NCBI RefSeq assembly: GCF_002994745.2
Contig: NC_037094.1
Coordinates: 4,758,001-4,822,000 of the forward strand
Length of the DNA stretch: 64,000 nucleotides
Source of the DNA: Rosa chinensis
Taxonomy: Eukaryota > Streptophyta > Magnoliopsida > Rosales > Rosaceae
Reading direction: 5' to 3'
Every line of letters starts with the position of its first letter. The stretch's first letter is position 1. Made by a program: the position numbers and the translations under genes. Below, piece by piece: positions 45,295 through 56,509 of this stretch. The notes beneath the pieces were generated by a model. It was not told the DNA's origin. It made no database searches and was given only the letters and a program-made list of their open reading frames with translations.

Positions 45295-45473
45295 AGTTTC
45301 TTGGGCCGTGAACTATCATAACTCTTCTCCTTCCCGGAGAAGCTTTGTTAAAACCGTGTGCCTGTTGAGATTTCTACCCTATTTTGTGCTTTACATATAC
45401 ATCCTTTTTTGTCTCCTCCAGATTTTACTAAGGTTTGTCTAAGCGTGCAGTTTCAAATTCCTTCTACTTCCTT

Positions 45474-46004
45474 ATGGCTCGAACCAAGGTTACCTCTCGC
45501 AGGGGCGTCAATCAACGCCGTGTTCTCTCTTTGGAAGAAGAAGGTCGTCAAGCGGCCACTAGAGCTGGACTTACTCGTCCATGGGACCATCGTCCTATCC
45601 GTGAGCGTACCCGCAGTCCCCCTCCTCTGCCTCGTCGCTCTCCCAGACTGCATCCCGAAGAGTCTTCTTCCTCACCAGCTGCTCGTGCTCCTCGGCCTAT
45701 GGCCACCCTGGAAAGCTTGTCGGATTTGATTGATGATTTGCGTTCCTCTCTCCGCGATGGTATTATGGTGACAGATTGGAGAGTCAATTGCATGATCGAT
45801 TACATCTCTGAGATGAACTGCTCTTTGATCCGCTGTCACACTGCAATAAACAAGCTTGCTCAGGAAGTCAATAACTTGCAGAGTTATCCTCCTGGGTTTC
45901 CTCGCAAGGACGCTACTGCATCACAACATGAGGACCCGCCTCTGAAGGCTGAAACCAGCAAGAGGGCTGCCACTCGCCCGCATACCGCTCCTCCAAAGGA
46001 GTAA
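45474..46004 (+). CDS. Retrotransposon-borne ORF of unknown function, 176 aa
   Basis: An ATG at 45474 opens MARTKVTSRRGVNQRRVLSL and runs 176 codons to TAA. The first ~75 residues are rich in Arg, Ser and Pro and basic (RTRSPPPLPRRSPRLHPEE inside), suggesting disorder and possible nucleic-acid binding. Residues ~77-137 look helical (LESLSDLIDDLRSSL; CHTAINKLAQEVNNLQ), perhaps a coiled coil. The tail is again polar. No zinc knuckle, protease or polymerase motif. It is in the sense direction of the retrotransposon and divergent from the WOX gene, starting 606 bp from it. After the stop comes 'ggcatgggaggcaaccca', a segment also found after the leader modules. It may be an accessory or gag-replacing protein; I do not recognise it. 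Confidence 0.55.
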   Translation: MARTKVTSRRGVNQRRVLSLEEEGRQAATRAGLTRPWDHRPIRERTRSPPPLPRRSPRLHPEESSSSPAARAPRPMATLESLSDLIDDLRSSLRDGIMVTDWRVNCMIDYISEMNCSLIRCHTAINKLAQEVNNLQSYPPGFPRKDATASQHEDPPLKAETSKRAATRPHTAPPKE

Positions 46005-46536
46005 ATGGAGGTACAAGTCTAGGCTGAGAGACTTTAAACATTAAGCGCAGCGGCATGGGAGGCAACCCATTTCAACCGTAGCTGTGGAGGAGACATCAAA
46101 CGCAAATTTGCTTTCTTAAACTCTTCCTTCTATTTTATTTTCATGAATTTTAAGTTGTTTTAGGTTTCGTTGTGTTAACTTTCTCTTCTATGCTTGATTT
46201 ATGCTTTGCATGATTTATATTTGTTATACATTGAGGACAATGCATGAATTAAGTATGGGGGACGGATTATTGCTTTATTGTGTTTTAGTAGTTAGTATAT
46301 ATAAAAAAAAATAAAAAAAAAAATAGTTGATGTTGGATTGTGTTTTTATTGTGTTTTTAATTGATGTTGTGATACACTAAGGTATATTGGATTAAACATA
46401 GTCTTGAAAAAGGGTAGCTGTTTCAGTCCCATTGCACATCGAGACTCCCTGTTCCCGTACCTAAGTGTTGAAATTAAATTAAATTGTAAAAAAAAAAAAA
46501 AAAAAAAAAATTGTGCGCTTGCTTTCAGGCGCATCA

Positions 46537-47387
46537 ATTTTTGGCGCCGTTGCCGGGGATTGAAAAATCACTTGTTAAATTGTGTCATTTATTGTATATA
46601 TTTGTTGTATATAAATTATTTGAAACTTAGTTTAAATTAACTAGGATGTTATTTATATTATTGAACACGAATTTTAATTGTAGGTTGTAAATTGAGAGGA
46701 ATAGGTGAAGTCTCTTTTGTTAATATTGGCCTAAACCCCTTATTGGTACCTAGCTCAGGTCCCTTAAGGTTGAGGGCGGCCTTTATTAACACTTGTTGAA
46801 CTGTCTTCACACTTATGAACTTTTTCATCTTAGTAAGTATAGCCTATGTGGAATGGTGTCTAGGAAGGGGACAACGTTCATGACGGGTTTTTGAATCCAG
46901 AAGTGCTTGCAAATGGGCCTAAACCACAATGTGGGAGTAGCTCATGCCAAAATGGATTTTTCCTCTCGTGTTCGCCCTCCCCCACCTGGCCATTTCAGTA
47001 AGGTTGCCCAAACGATTTGAAAGGGAGTTTGTGTCTAGGCGACTATACTTGGGCCGCACGTCCACTTGATTTACCGCTTGGAATTTGATTCGATATCAAT
47101 AATGTTTATAATAAAAGAAATACTTGTGAATACTCTATACGTGTAAATTATTTTGTTGTTTCACACTTTAAACTTGTAAAAATACTTTTCACGTTTTATA
47201 CTCACTTGAGTACTTAACTTGTGTCTTATGTACAATATACTTGTTAATTATACTTGTAGTTTGTAATTAATATTTATACTTGTTTTTATTTTGTATTTCT
47301 TTGTTAATTATAGTTACTAACTTTATTTAATGTAGGTACCGTCTGGCTGCAAGACGTAAAATACAAGCGCTGCTTGGGAGGCAACCC
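46537..47387 (+). repeat. Leader module, copy 2, with a second primer site
   Basis: Repeats 43020-43870 including the 18-base tRNA-Asp site (46542-46559). Just before it, 'gtgcgcttgctttcaggcgcatca' resembles but does not equal the end of the flanking LTRs, as if the 3' end of a related LTR were retained. Confidence 0.93.
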
Positions 47388-49189
47388 AATTCCAACGTAG
47401 CTGTGGAGGAGTCGTCAACGCAGATTTGTTTTCTCTTTCCCTTTTACTTCTCCAATTTTCCTTTGTTTTAGTAGTCATTTTCGTAAATTTCATCCCTATA
47501 TGCTTAAGTGTCTCATTGCATGCTAATAATTGATTACATTGAGGACAATGCAATATTTAAGTGTGGGGGAAGGGATTTACACTTTTATCTTGAGTCATAT
47601 ATATTGAAAAATACAAAAAAAAAATCGAAAAATGTCAAAAATTTTTTTAAAAAATTTCGTTGCTTTTGTTTTTGTTTTTGAGTCTTAGGATGCTCTTAAC
47701 GTCTAGGATGAACATGTCTTTGAATTCATGGCTGAAGGTTTTCACAATCGAAATAGGACTTAATTGAATTCTGTGGTTAATCGACATTGTGATGCTTGTA
47801 TGAAGATTTGAGATAGGATTGTAACTTGGTTCATTAAGCATGCTAGGATTAAGTCTAATTCATTTGACCCTAAGTGAGTTGTTGAGCTAAAATACTTTCT
47901 TTTCGAGTGCTTATTGATAAATTCATAATTTCATGGCTGTATTTGCAAAACCTCATCTTTCTTTGAAAATCCAATGATCATGTGTCATAGATATTAATGG
48001 ACTAGAGAATACTAGAACTCGACTTTTGTGACTGTCAAAACTTGTATGCCATAATATGCCCTGATCTTGGATAGGATAGAAGGCATTAGGGTAACCACCA
48101 TAGCCAAACAAGCTTGTGTCCCCAATAGTGCCCGTCGTGGGACTCTTTAGAATGAACCCCTTTGAGCCTACATTGAAAACCTTTGTTTCATCACCCTCAC
48201 TACCCTACCATGAGCTTAGTACAGGATATCTCTACCCTTGTGCTAGGGACTTAGTAGAGCATGACATAGTATGTAGGGGTGACGATGAAAGACAAGTGTG
48301 GGGTGGGGAAAATCAAAGAAAAAAAAAGAAAAAAAATTTTGCCTTGAAAAAAAAAAAAAAAAGAAAGAAAGAAAGAAAGAAAAGCGGCAAAAGAGAAGAA
48401 AAAAATTGAAAAGAAAACTCTTGGGAAAATGTTGAAGTGTGGTTTTGGACTTGCAAATTTGTAGAAGGCTCAAAGTTGAAAATTATGCCTTTGTCCATTC
48501 CCATGTTGGTTAGAGTGAAGGTTTGGCCCAAAACAATGATATTTGGTCTACAAAAATAATGACATAAGGTGGTCCTTATATGCTCTGCTAGGTCCTTAGG
48601 ATTTTTTTTGTATCCTTAATCTTCATTTCGAAAACCCTAGCTTAGCCCCATTACAACCTGTTTTAAGTGCTAACTTGATCCTTGAGATGGGCAATCTTTG
48701 GTTAGTGGAGTCAGTTACGCAGTCGAGCTTATGGTTTAGGTCCATTTGTGCACTTAGTCATTTCATGAGGTCTTTAAAAATTCTTCACAAAATGTGTTTA
48801 TTGATGAAATATGCAAGCTGTTTGTTGCCTTACAATTTGTTCTCTTGCATATACTTGAGTGTGAAGCTTTTAAGCATAGCCATTTCTGAGAGAAAAATCG
48901 AGAGTATGCCCTGTGAGTTTGGATTGGACTTGTTCAAAACATGCTATCATTCACTGTATAACTTAAGTTCTCCATATCTTGCTTAGTCATATGAATGTCA
49001 CAGGTTTATTAACCATGGAATTATCTTTGTGATTTTGATTAAGTGTTTAACGTGAAAGCCATGAGTTTGGAGTCTCTGAGACAACAGTTATGGGCAGTAG
49101 AGTCATTTACTTACTTTTTGTTGAGTCTTTATTTTGTTTTGTGTTTTGATTTTGCTAAGGGACTAGCAAAAGCTAAGTGTGGGGGAATT
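47388..49189 (+). other. Non-coding 3' region of the retrotransposon with polypurine tract
   Basis: No long frame with protein features; A-rich stretches near 48310-48375 explain the lysine-rich ORF there. 'agtgtgggggaatt' (49176-49189) right before the 3' LTR is the polypurine tract. Confidence 0.75.
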
Positions 49190-51091
49190 TGATAGGAGCA
49201 TTTTAATGTGGTATTTTAATAGTTAATTCCTCATATTTTACTTAGTTAATTCCTTAACGAATCGATTTTTAACTGAATTTCTATTTTCTTAGGTACATTG
49301 GAGTAAATGATGGTGAAATGAGCATTATGTCCACACTTACCTACAAATGGTGGAGATAAAATTGAAGTAAATGAGTAGGAAATCCATCATCATCATCACC
49401 CAAAAATATTCCATCTTTTAGGGTGTAATCATCATGTTTTCTCCATCATTTCTCACACTAATCCACCATCATCATCACCCAAAAACATTCCATGTTTTAG
49501 GGTGTAATCATCATGTTTTCTCCATCATTACTCACACTAACATACTCCACTTTCATTATTTTTCTTCCACTCATCATTTCACTCTTCTTTTTCTTCCCTA
49601 TATAAACACCTTCTCCTCTCATTCCTACACACATTCCTTCATCCATTCCATCTCCTTGTCTCACCATTTCCTCTCCATTTTCCTTAGTCACCATTTCCTA
49701 TATACATTCCTTCATCCATTCCATCTCCTTGTCTCACCATTTCCTCTCCATTTTCCTTAGTCACCATTTCCTATATACATTCCTTCATTCATTTCATCTC
49801 CTTGTCTCACCATTTCCTCTCCATTTTCCTTAGTCACACATTCCTTCATCCATTTCATCTCCTTGTCTCACCATTTCCTCTCCATTTTCCTTAGTCACCA
49901 ATTCCTTCATCCATCTCATCTTCTTTGTCTCTCCATTTCCTTTTCATTTTTCTCTCCATTCTCTAGTTTTAAGTTTCTGCATTTTCAAGCAAGGAGAGGA
50001 AGAAGAAGAAGGAGCCGTGAAGATCATATCCTCCATCATCCACCTTGAAGGCTTGCTTCCAAGATTCAAGATCCAACCATCTAGCTCTCCATCTCCATCT
50101 CCACTCACGGTGTAATTCGTTCCTTTTCCTTGTAACCTTTTTGGTTTCCTTGTTTGATTTCGTATGAACTTGTTTCTAGTTAACAATAATGTTTAGGGCA
50201 AAGTTTAAGCCCAATTTCTATGTTTAAATAAAGTTTTCGAATTCTATAATTGTGATTCTAAGTCGCTTATGTGAGTTTGTTCGATTAAATTTGCTTTACA
50301 GAAAACTTTTATATGTTTATCTTATTTGGGTCGACACTTATAGGATTTGCATGTAATTGGTGCTAGGTTTAAGAACATGAAATCGACTTTTCGTTTTGTG
50401 TAACTTGAATCAAAAGTAGTAAAGGTTCTGGACAAGAATCGAATTTAATTGAAGAGGATTGCAATTAGGTGGACTTTTCCATAACTAAGTTGTACACTTG
50501 AGTTGATAGCCTTTCTCTATGTCTAATGCATTGAACATGTCATGATTGACTAGCTTTCTAGGGCTTGATTGCATGTTTGATAGAATTAATCTAGGTGCTT
50601 TCGCTTAGGTTAATTAGCATTGAAAAGTAAAATATGGGAAATCATTTGCTTTCGAATGTTTCACATGATCAACTCCTCTCTCATGACTTGGAAGAACAAT
50701 TATAGGGTTTGAATTGAATTTGATTACATGGAATTGATTTTGATCTTTGTTCCTTGCGTTCCACCCTTGTATATATGTTTTTATGTTTTCTTTATTTTAT
50801 TTATTTTAATTTTAATTTTAAGAATCCTAATCCCCCCCTTATTTGTGTTTACTTGTATATATTTATTCTTTATTTTATTTTTGTAAATAATACTTTATTA
50901 TTTTAATTCTTTATTTGTTTATACAATTGTATATATTTATATTCTTTATTTTATTTTTGTAAATAATACTTTTCTTTATTTGTTTCACAATTACAAGTGT
51001 ACCCTCAATCCCCGGATAGAATGATCCCTATTTGCTTATACTACTAACGATATTTCAGGGTTAAATTATGCGCTTCCCAAAAGCGACATCA
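49190..51091 (+). repeat. Right (3') LTR
   Basis: 1902 bp. Differences from the left LTR that I found: one extra C in the run near 50833 and t51022 instead of c42950. TATA at 49599-49606; tandem units at 49632-49921. Confidence 0.95.
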
Positions 51092-51121
51092 CATGCCATA
51101 AGTGATAAATTATATTAAAAT

Positions 51122-52551
51122 TACTGAAGGACTTGGTTTATAAACCAAAAAAGCGGCGCTCTCTCCTAGGGTTTCACCGAACACAGAGAGGAACCTGTCT
51201 AGTTGTCGGTGGTTCTTCTAGCCCAGGCTCAGTGGTGATCGTGGCTGGTGAAAGTTGTTGTTGCTCTTGCAATGATTCTCGTTTGGTCTTGGTGTTATGG
51301 GTTGAGCACATCCCGGTGGCATTCTTGGTGGTCGGCAACGAGAGGTTTTTCTGATCCGATTGGTGCAGGTGATCGGTGTTGTAGGCGACAACTTTGGTGA
51401 AGATAGAATTTGAATCTGCTGCGTGTGATTTCCAGCATGCTGTGCGAGGGGCTGCAAGGGGGAAGCCGCCTGGATCGTCGGGTCTTTGGAGGTTGCTTTC
51501 TGCCGGATCTGATGCTGCTGTGGAACGGCCGGCCACCAGAAGGGGGAACGGCGGCAAAAGTAGCCTGGCCAGGGCAGGCTAGGGCTACTATTCTCTTTGT
51601 TTGAGTTTGGGCCTTGGTTTATGGGTCTTGGCTCAACCTTTGAATGAGGGGTGCTTGGGCTCTTGGGCTTATGTTTGAGTTCAAGCTTGGGCTGGTTGAG
51701 TCTGCTGCAATGGACAAGAAGAGCAAGACCAACCTGTTGCCGAGGTTGTTGGCTCATGAAGAGACTGAGGAAGGTGCTGGCTCCAACCCTAAGGGGGATG
51801 AGCTAGCATTTTCTTAAGTCTCTCTGCTATTAGACATCTGGTTATAAGCCTTCTAAAGTTGGAGTAATCTCAATGTGTTGTTCTAAGATGTTTCTAGTTG
51901 TTTTTGTACCACAATTGAGTGCTGGCAGACTAGACTAGATGAATGATTTTTTCTTAGAATAACGAGGTTGTTCTTGCTTGTTTTAGGCTTGCGCTTCAGC
52001 GAGCGTCCCTTTAGATTTTAATGAGTTTAGTATTGGCTTAGATAGGTTATTTGGTTTTACAGGATTTCTTGTGTAAGTGTATGTTAAACACTGGCCTGTT
52101 TTATGGCTTTGATAACTAATAATATCAAATCTTATTGAAAAAAAAAAGATCAATTTCAGTTTACCCCCCTGAGGTTTGGGGGTGTCATCATGTCACTCCC
52201 TCGACTCTCAATTTTAAATTTTTACCTCCCAAACCTTTCAATTTCAGTTAGTCATGTCCAATTTCTCAGATTCCGTCCAAATTGGACGTTAATTTTGACG
52301 ATCTAACCTACTTTGAAACCTTTTAAGGACACATATGAGTTTTTTTTGTCTTTAAATGACCATAAAAGGCTTCAAAGTGAGTTAGATCGTCAGAATTAAC
52401 GTCTAATTTGGACTGAATATGAGAAATTGGACATGACTGACTGAAATTGGAAAGTTTGGGGGGTAAAAATTCAAAATTGAGAGTCGAGGGGGTGACATGA
52501 TGACACCCTCAAATCTCAGAGGGATAAACTAAAATTAATCCAAAAAAAAAA
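51122..52551 (+). mobile_element. Short LINE-derived retroposon with A tail, split by a MITE
   Basis: Flanked by imperfect copies of 'agtgataaattatatt' (about 51101-51121 and 52551-52571), as expected of a LINE target duplication. The 5' part resembles a LINE leader; an ATG at 51710 opens a short frame (MDKKSKTNLLPRLLAHEETE...) of 35 codons, then an internal deletion joins it to a 3' tail ending in A10, where a Mutator-type MITE is inserted (52147-52541). No reverse transcriptase. Confidence 0.6.
52147..52541. mobile_element. Mutator-type MITE inserted in the LINE A tail
   Basis: Inverted ends related to those of 38916-39997 (AGATCAATTTCAGTTTACC / ...AAACTAAAATTAATCC). Flanks are runs of ten A on each side, consistent with a 9-bp duplication of the A tail. 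Confidence 0.75.
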
Positions 52552-52835
52552 GTGCTAAATTATGTCAATACTATTTTTTATTTCAAGTGTCATGTATCTA
52601 ACTCACCGCGTTTAGTGCAAATGAATTTCATGTCCTCCTCAATATAGTGAATTGAACAATAAAGAAGCCATTAGCAATATCCATCAATTGTTAAGGCCCT
52701 TAATCAATCTCACACATAGACGCTCGCAAGAATCCATAATCAAACAACTTTCCAAAGTTTGAACTACGATAGAATTTCATCCTCTTGTACCACATCAGAT
52801 AACTAATCTTATTGGAAAAAGTTTATTTGCATATA

Positions 52836-52881
<46 letters not shown>

Positions 52882-53918
52882 CGAGGGCGGTTCCATGAAG
52901 GGATTCATTTTTGTGGTCATTTTAAGGGATCTTTTGTGGGATTAACTTTTCGATCACATATGAGCATCTCGACTGTTTAGTTCTTAAAACTCTATGCATA
53001 GATCACTCATGTAAATTTTCAGCCAAATTGATGACTTTTAAGATATCGAACTAGATTTAATCAATGCACGAACCAAATCTGTCTAACTTGAACCATTCAT
53101 GCTTATAATTGTAAATCACAATTAAAATTTGCAAAAGTGATATACTCATATAGACTTAAAAACCGAACGTTAGAGATGTCGATATGTGATCGAAAAGTTG
53201 CTCTAATAATAGATCCCTTAGAGTGAGTTGTGGCTGGTTGGTTAGTTATGATTCCAACATTGTAAAGCTATTGGGTTCGATATCCTTTATCATGTTCCTC
53301 CTTATGTCACTTTCGGGATTGAACAAGCATCAGATTCATTTTTCTTCATGCTTTCCTCCATCGTCCACTAATAAAATCTCGACAAAGTTCCAACACGTTA
53401 TTTTCTAGAAAAATACATATTATAGTTGGCAATACTGTATCATTTTCCACATCAAATACGGTATCTAATATCATAGTACGAGATTTATGAGTCAATGTAC
53501 CCTTATTTACTCTTTGTTTTCTAAAATCCCAAAAATTTAATTATGTAATAAACTTGTGCAGAATGATTTTCAAACAATGATGTACTAATACTATGATCCT
53601 AACCCCAGACTTAGGAGTCCAAAGCTGATCCTAACCCCAGACTTAGGAGTCCAAAGCTGATTACCACCCTTGGACTCGAGGACAAAAACTTTCCCAAAAA
53701 GCCCAAAATCGGGTAAACCAAACCGGGTCGTCCCAAAACCTTAGGGACCTAGTTTCTGACAAACGGTGGAAAACCGTCGAAGGTCTTATCTATCATAAAC
53801 ACTTGTGGCCTTTTCGAAAGTCAAAAACAGCCTCTGTCTTCTTCGGCGTAAATTCCAAGACAGCAGATCGTCCTGTCCTTCCTTCTCCTCCAAATTCCCG
53901 GGTTCGGTTCCCATCCAG
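52552..53918. other. Intergenic with (AT)n, an inverted-repeat element and a 34-bp tandem repeat
   Basis: (AT)n at about 52839-52879. An inverted-repeat element near 52923-53222: 'aacttttcgatcacatat' near 52947 pairs with its complement near 53180. A 34-bp direct repeat ('gatcctaaccccagactt' start) at about 53595-53662. The last ~100 bp are the LAG1 gene leader. Confidence 0.6.
52923..53222. repeat. Inverted-repeat MITE-like element, about 300 bp
   Basis: About 50-bp arms beginning AAGGGATC; possible TA target duplication, family uncertain. Confidence 0.5.
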
Positions 53919-56509
53919 ATGGATTCGGGTCTCAGTGATTGGGTCAAGTACTTGGAGGAGGAGTCATACCCAGTTCCCAGAGACTTCTTGGCCCTTCCCT
54001 TGTTTGTTCTCCTCTTCCCTACACTTAGGCTCTTCCTTGATAACTTCGTCTTTGAGGTACTACTGTTGTTTCGGCTCTTACTTTATTGGGTTTCTGGTTA
54101 TTATTGGATTCATTATAGCATTGAACTAGCTCTTGTTTTCAACTATGATCATAAAGTTCATTATTTTCAACTAATGGATTGCATTACGTGAACCCTTTTG
54201 GTATAAAGTTCAAAAAGTTTCAAGCTTTTTGTTTGATTTCAATATGGTGTTTGATGTTTTTGGTAGAAAGTGGTTAGATGAGAATTGGGTTTTATTTGAA
54301 TAGTGTGGAGAACTCTGTATTGTTAACAGGTAGGTGTGGTCGATAGCTCTGTTTTAGTTTGGTGTTTACTCTTGGTTTTTCATTCTTGAAAGTTTTATGT
54401 TATTGAATTGATACTTTATCCTGTTACAATTCTAAATGCTGATGAGGTTACTATAAGAGTGAACAAAACTCCAGCAATCCAGATTTGAAAGTGGTGCAAA
54501 AACTTCATTCCCAAGTTAGTTGTCATTTAACCACTACAAGTGGCCTAGTGGTTCTTGCCTAGTTGGGTGTGCTCTCCAACCTAGGTTCGAACCCCGAAGC
54601 TATCAAAATGGCCAAGCACTGTGCTGCAATGCACAGTTGGAGCATTTCACATGCGCCGAAGGGGTTTATCTTGGCCTAGGAAGCCTTTGCGTTTCCCTTG
54701 ACAAAGTCAAAAAAAAAAAAAAGTTTGTTGTCATTTGGAAGTAATAAGCTATCATAACTTCTTTTCGTGGATAAGTAGACTAACTACTACTGGTCACACT
54801 GACTAGGAATGCAAATCTCAGCATTCTGAAGGTCTTCTCTGATGTGCATTTTGTGACAGACTTTTTTTAAAAAAAAGAGTGGTTTTAATCAATTTCAGTG
54901 GCATCTGTGTTTTGCAGAGATTAGCAAGATTGCTTATTGTTGGAAAGGGACAGAAGAAAGTTGAGACACATGATGAGCGGAAAAAAATTACTAAATTTAA
55001 AGAGTCGGCATGGAAATGCCTATACTTTTTTTCCGCAGAGGCTTTGGCGCTTTCCATAACATACAATGAGCCTTGGTTCTCAAAAACAAAACACTTTTGG
55101 GTAGGGCCTGGCGATCAGGTTTGGCCCGACCAGAAAACGAAGTTCGTCCCTTTACTCACTAGAAGAGATGTTTACTTTGATGTCTGATTCATGAGTATTC
55201 ATTCTACAAGCAATTTATTTTTGCATATCATCTGGCTACACATAATTTGACAATTATTCCTTGATTGTCAGATTAAAATTGAAGGCACTCTACATGTATT
55301 CTGCTGGGTTTTACATGTACTCCAGCTTTGCTTTGGTGTTTTGGGAAACAAGGCGTTCTGACTTTTGGGTATCAATGGCTCATCATGTAGCAACAACAAT
55401 ATTGATTGTGTTCTCTTACACAGCGAGGCAAGTTTCTAAGGGTTTCTGCTTTTTTTTCTTGGTGTTCAGACTGCTTAGGAAGTATAGTATGAAATCCTCA
55501 CATTTTTTCATGGTGCATGCTCATGATTCTCAAACAAAGGTTTGTTCAAATTTGGGCTAAAGCGCGAGATACCCTTTTATTCCCCGTGTTTTAATTTTCT
55601 GTTTCATCCCTGCAGGTTTTCCCGAGTTGGTTCAATCATTTTAGCCCTCCATGAAGGATCTGATGTGTTTTTAGAAATTGCGAAACTGTCAAAATATTGT
55701 GGCTTAGAACTGATTGCTAGCGTTTCTTTTGTTATCTTTGTTCTTTCTTGGACAGTTCTACGTCTTATTTACTTTCCCTTCTGGATAATTTGGAGTACCA
55801 GGTGAGTTTAATTTCCACAGATTTTTTATTTTTGTTTTTGTTGAAATCTGCACAGAGAATGTGACAATATAGTTGTTGGGTTTCCTCTTTAAACGATACA
55901 ACATAGTTTCATAATCAACCCTGAATATGCATATCAGAACTTCAACAAAAAATTTACGAACATTAACATGCGAATAAGTAACAGATTCCTCTTTACCGCC
56001 CTTATTATCTGGTATATGAACAACTTAGCCCGTGTCTTATCTTTTGCCTCTTCCTTTTAAGCCCTGCTTTTGTTTACTTAGTACCATATACTACAATAAG
56101 ATTCATCTTTGCTTTATTTTCTTATTGGCAGCTATGAATCTCTTTTGAATTTGGACAAGGAAAAGCACATGGTGGATGGATCTATATACTATTACTTGTT
56201 TAATACTCTTCTAATTTGCTTGCTCATTCTTCATATTTATTGGTGGAAGTTGATGGTTTGGATGCTCATAAAGCAAATCCGCTCATGGGGGAAACTTGAT
56301 GATGATGTTCGATCTGGTAATTAGTTAAATTGTGTTGATTTTGTATTTATATATTATATCTTAAACTATAACTATAAAAACAGATGAAGGTTCTCACTTG
56401 TATGAAGAAACAGTTTCTGAAAGAAACATCATACATTGCTTTCCCTCTTACATGGTATTTTGTGTGGACTGCAGATTCCGAAAGTGATGATGATGAACAC
56501 GATGATTGA
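53919..56509 (+). CDS. Ceramide synthase, LAG1 homologue (LOH type)
   Basis: Six exons: 53919-54056, 54918-55141, 55272-55427, 55616-55801, 56132-56316, 56475-56509; joined frame is 307 codons plus stop, typical for the family (LOH1 about 310). Ceramide synthases of the endoplasmic reticulum membrane acylate sphingoid bases with acyl-CoA. Family landmarks: N-terminal [42 protein letters not shown], then the Lag1p-motif segment [20 protein letters not shown] with the paired His at 158-159, [20 protein letters not shown], and the acidic C-terminus [11 protein letters not shown]. Several hydrophobic segments fit a multi-span TLC-domain protein. Intron 3 appears to use a GC donor. A SINE lies in intron 1. 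It converges on the kinase gene downstream. Confidence 0.92.
54529..54720 (+). mobile_element. tRNA-derived SINE in intron 1 of the ceramide synthase gene
   Basis: A box TGGCCTAGTGG (54541-54551), B box GGTTCGAACC (54584-54593), an A tail, and a 16-bp target duplication with one mismatch (AAGTTAGTTGTCATTT at 54513-54528, AAGTTTGTTGTCATTT at 54721-54736). Confidence 0.9.

Larger units (their letters stand above)
41119..51091 (+). mobile_element. Young LTR retrotransposon without gag-pol, carrying a WOX gene (LARD-like, Tat/Athila style)
   Basis: LTRs 41119-43019 and 49190-51091 differ by only a couple of changes that I could find and are flanked by CATGC (41114-41118, 51092-51096). A tRNA-Asp primer site follows the left LTR and a purine tract precedes the right. 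The 6.2-kb interior has no reverse transcriptase, integrase or capsid motif. It holds an 851-bp leader (43020-43870) repeated at 46537-47387, three copies of a 3'-side module ending in 'taagtgtgggggaag' (near 44024, 46252, 47558), an antisense homeobox gene (44217-44867) and a sense ORF (45474-46004). Primer type and the 'gtgggggaa' module resemble Tat/Athila-group Ty3 elements. Mobility would depend on proteins from a relative. Confidence 0.93.

Noticed and set aside
48116..48531. Lysine-rich or Phe-rich ORFs
   Set aside because: Caused by A-rich tracts in the retrotransposon 3' region.
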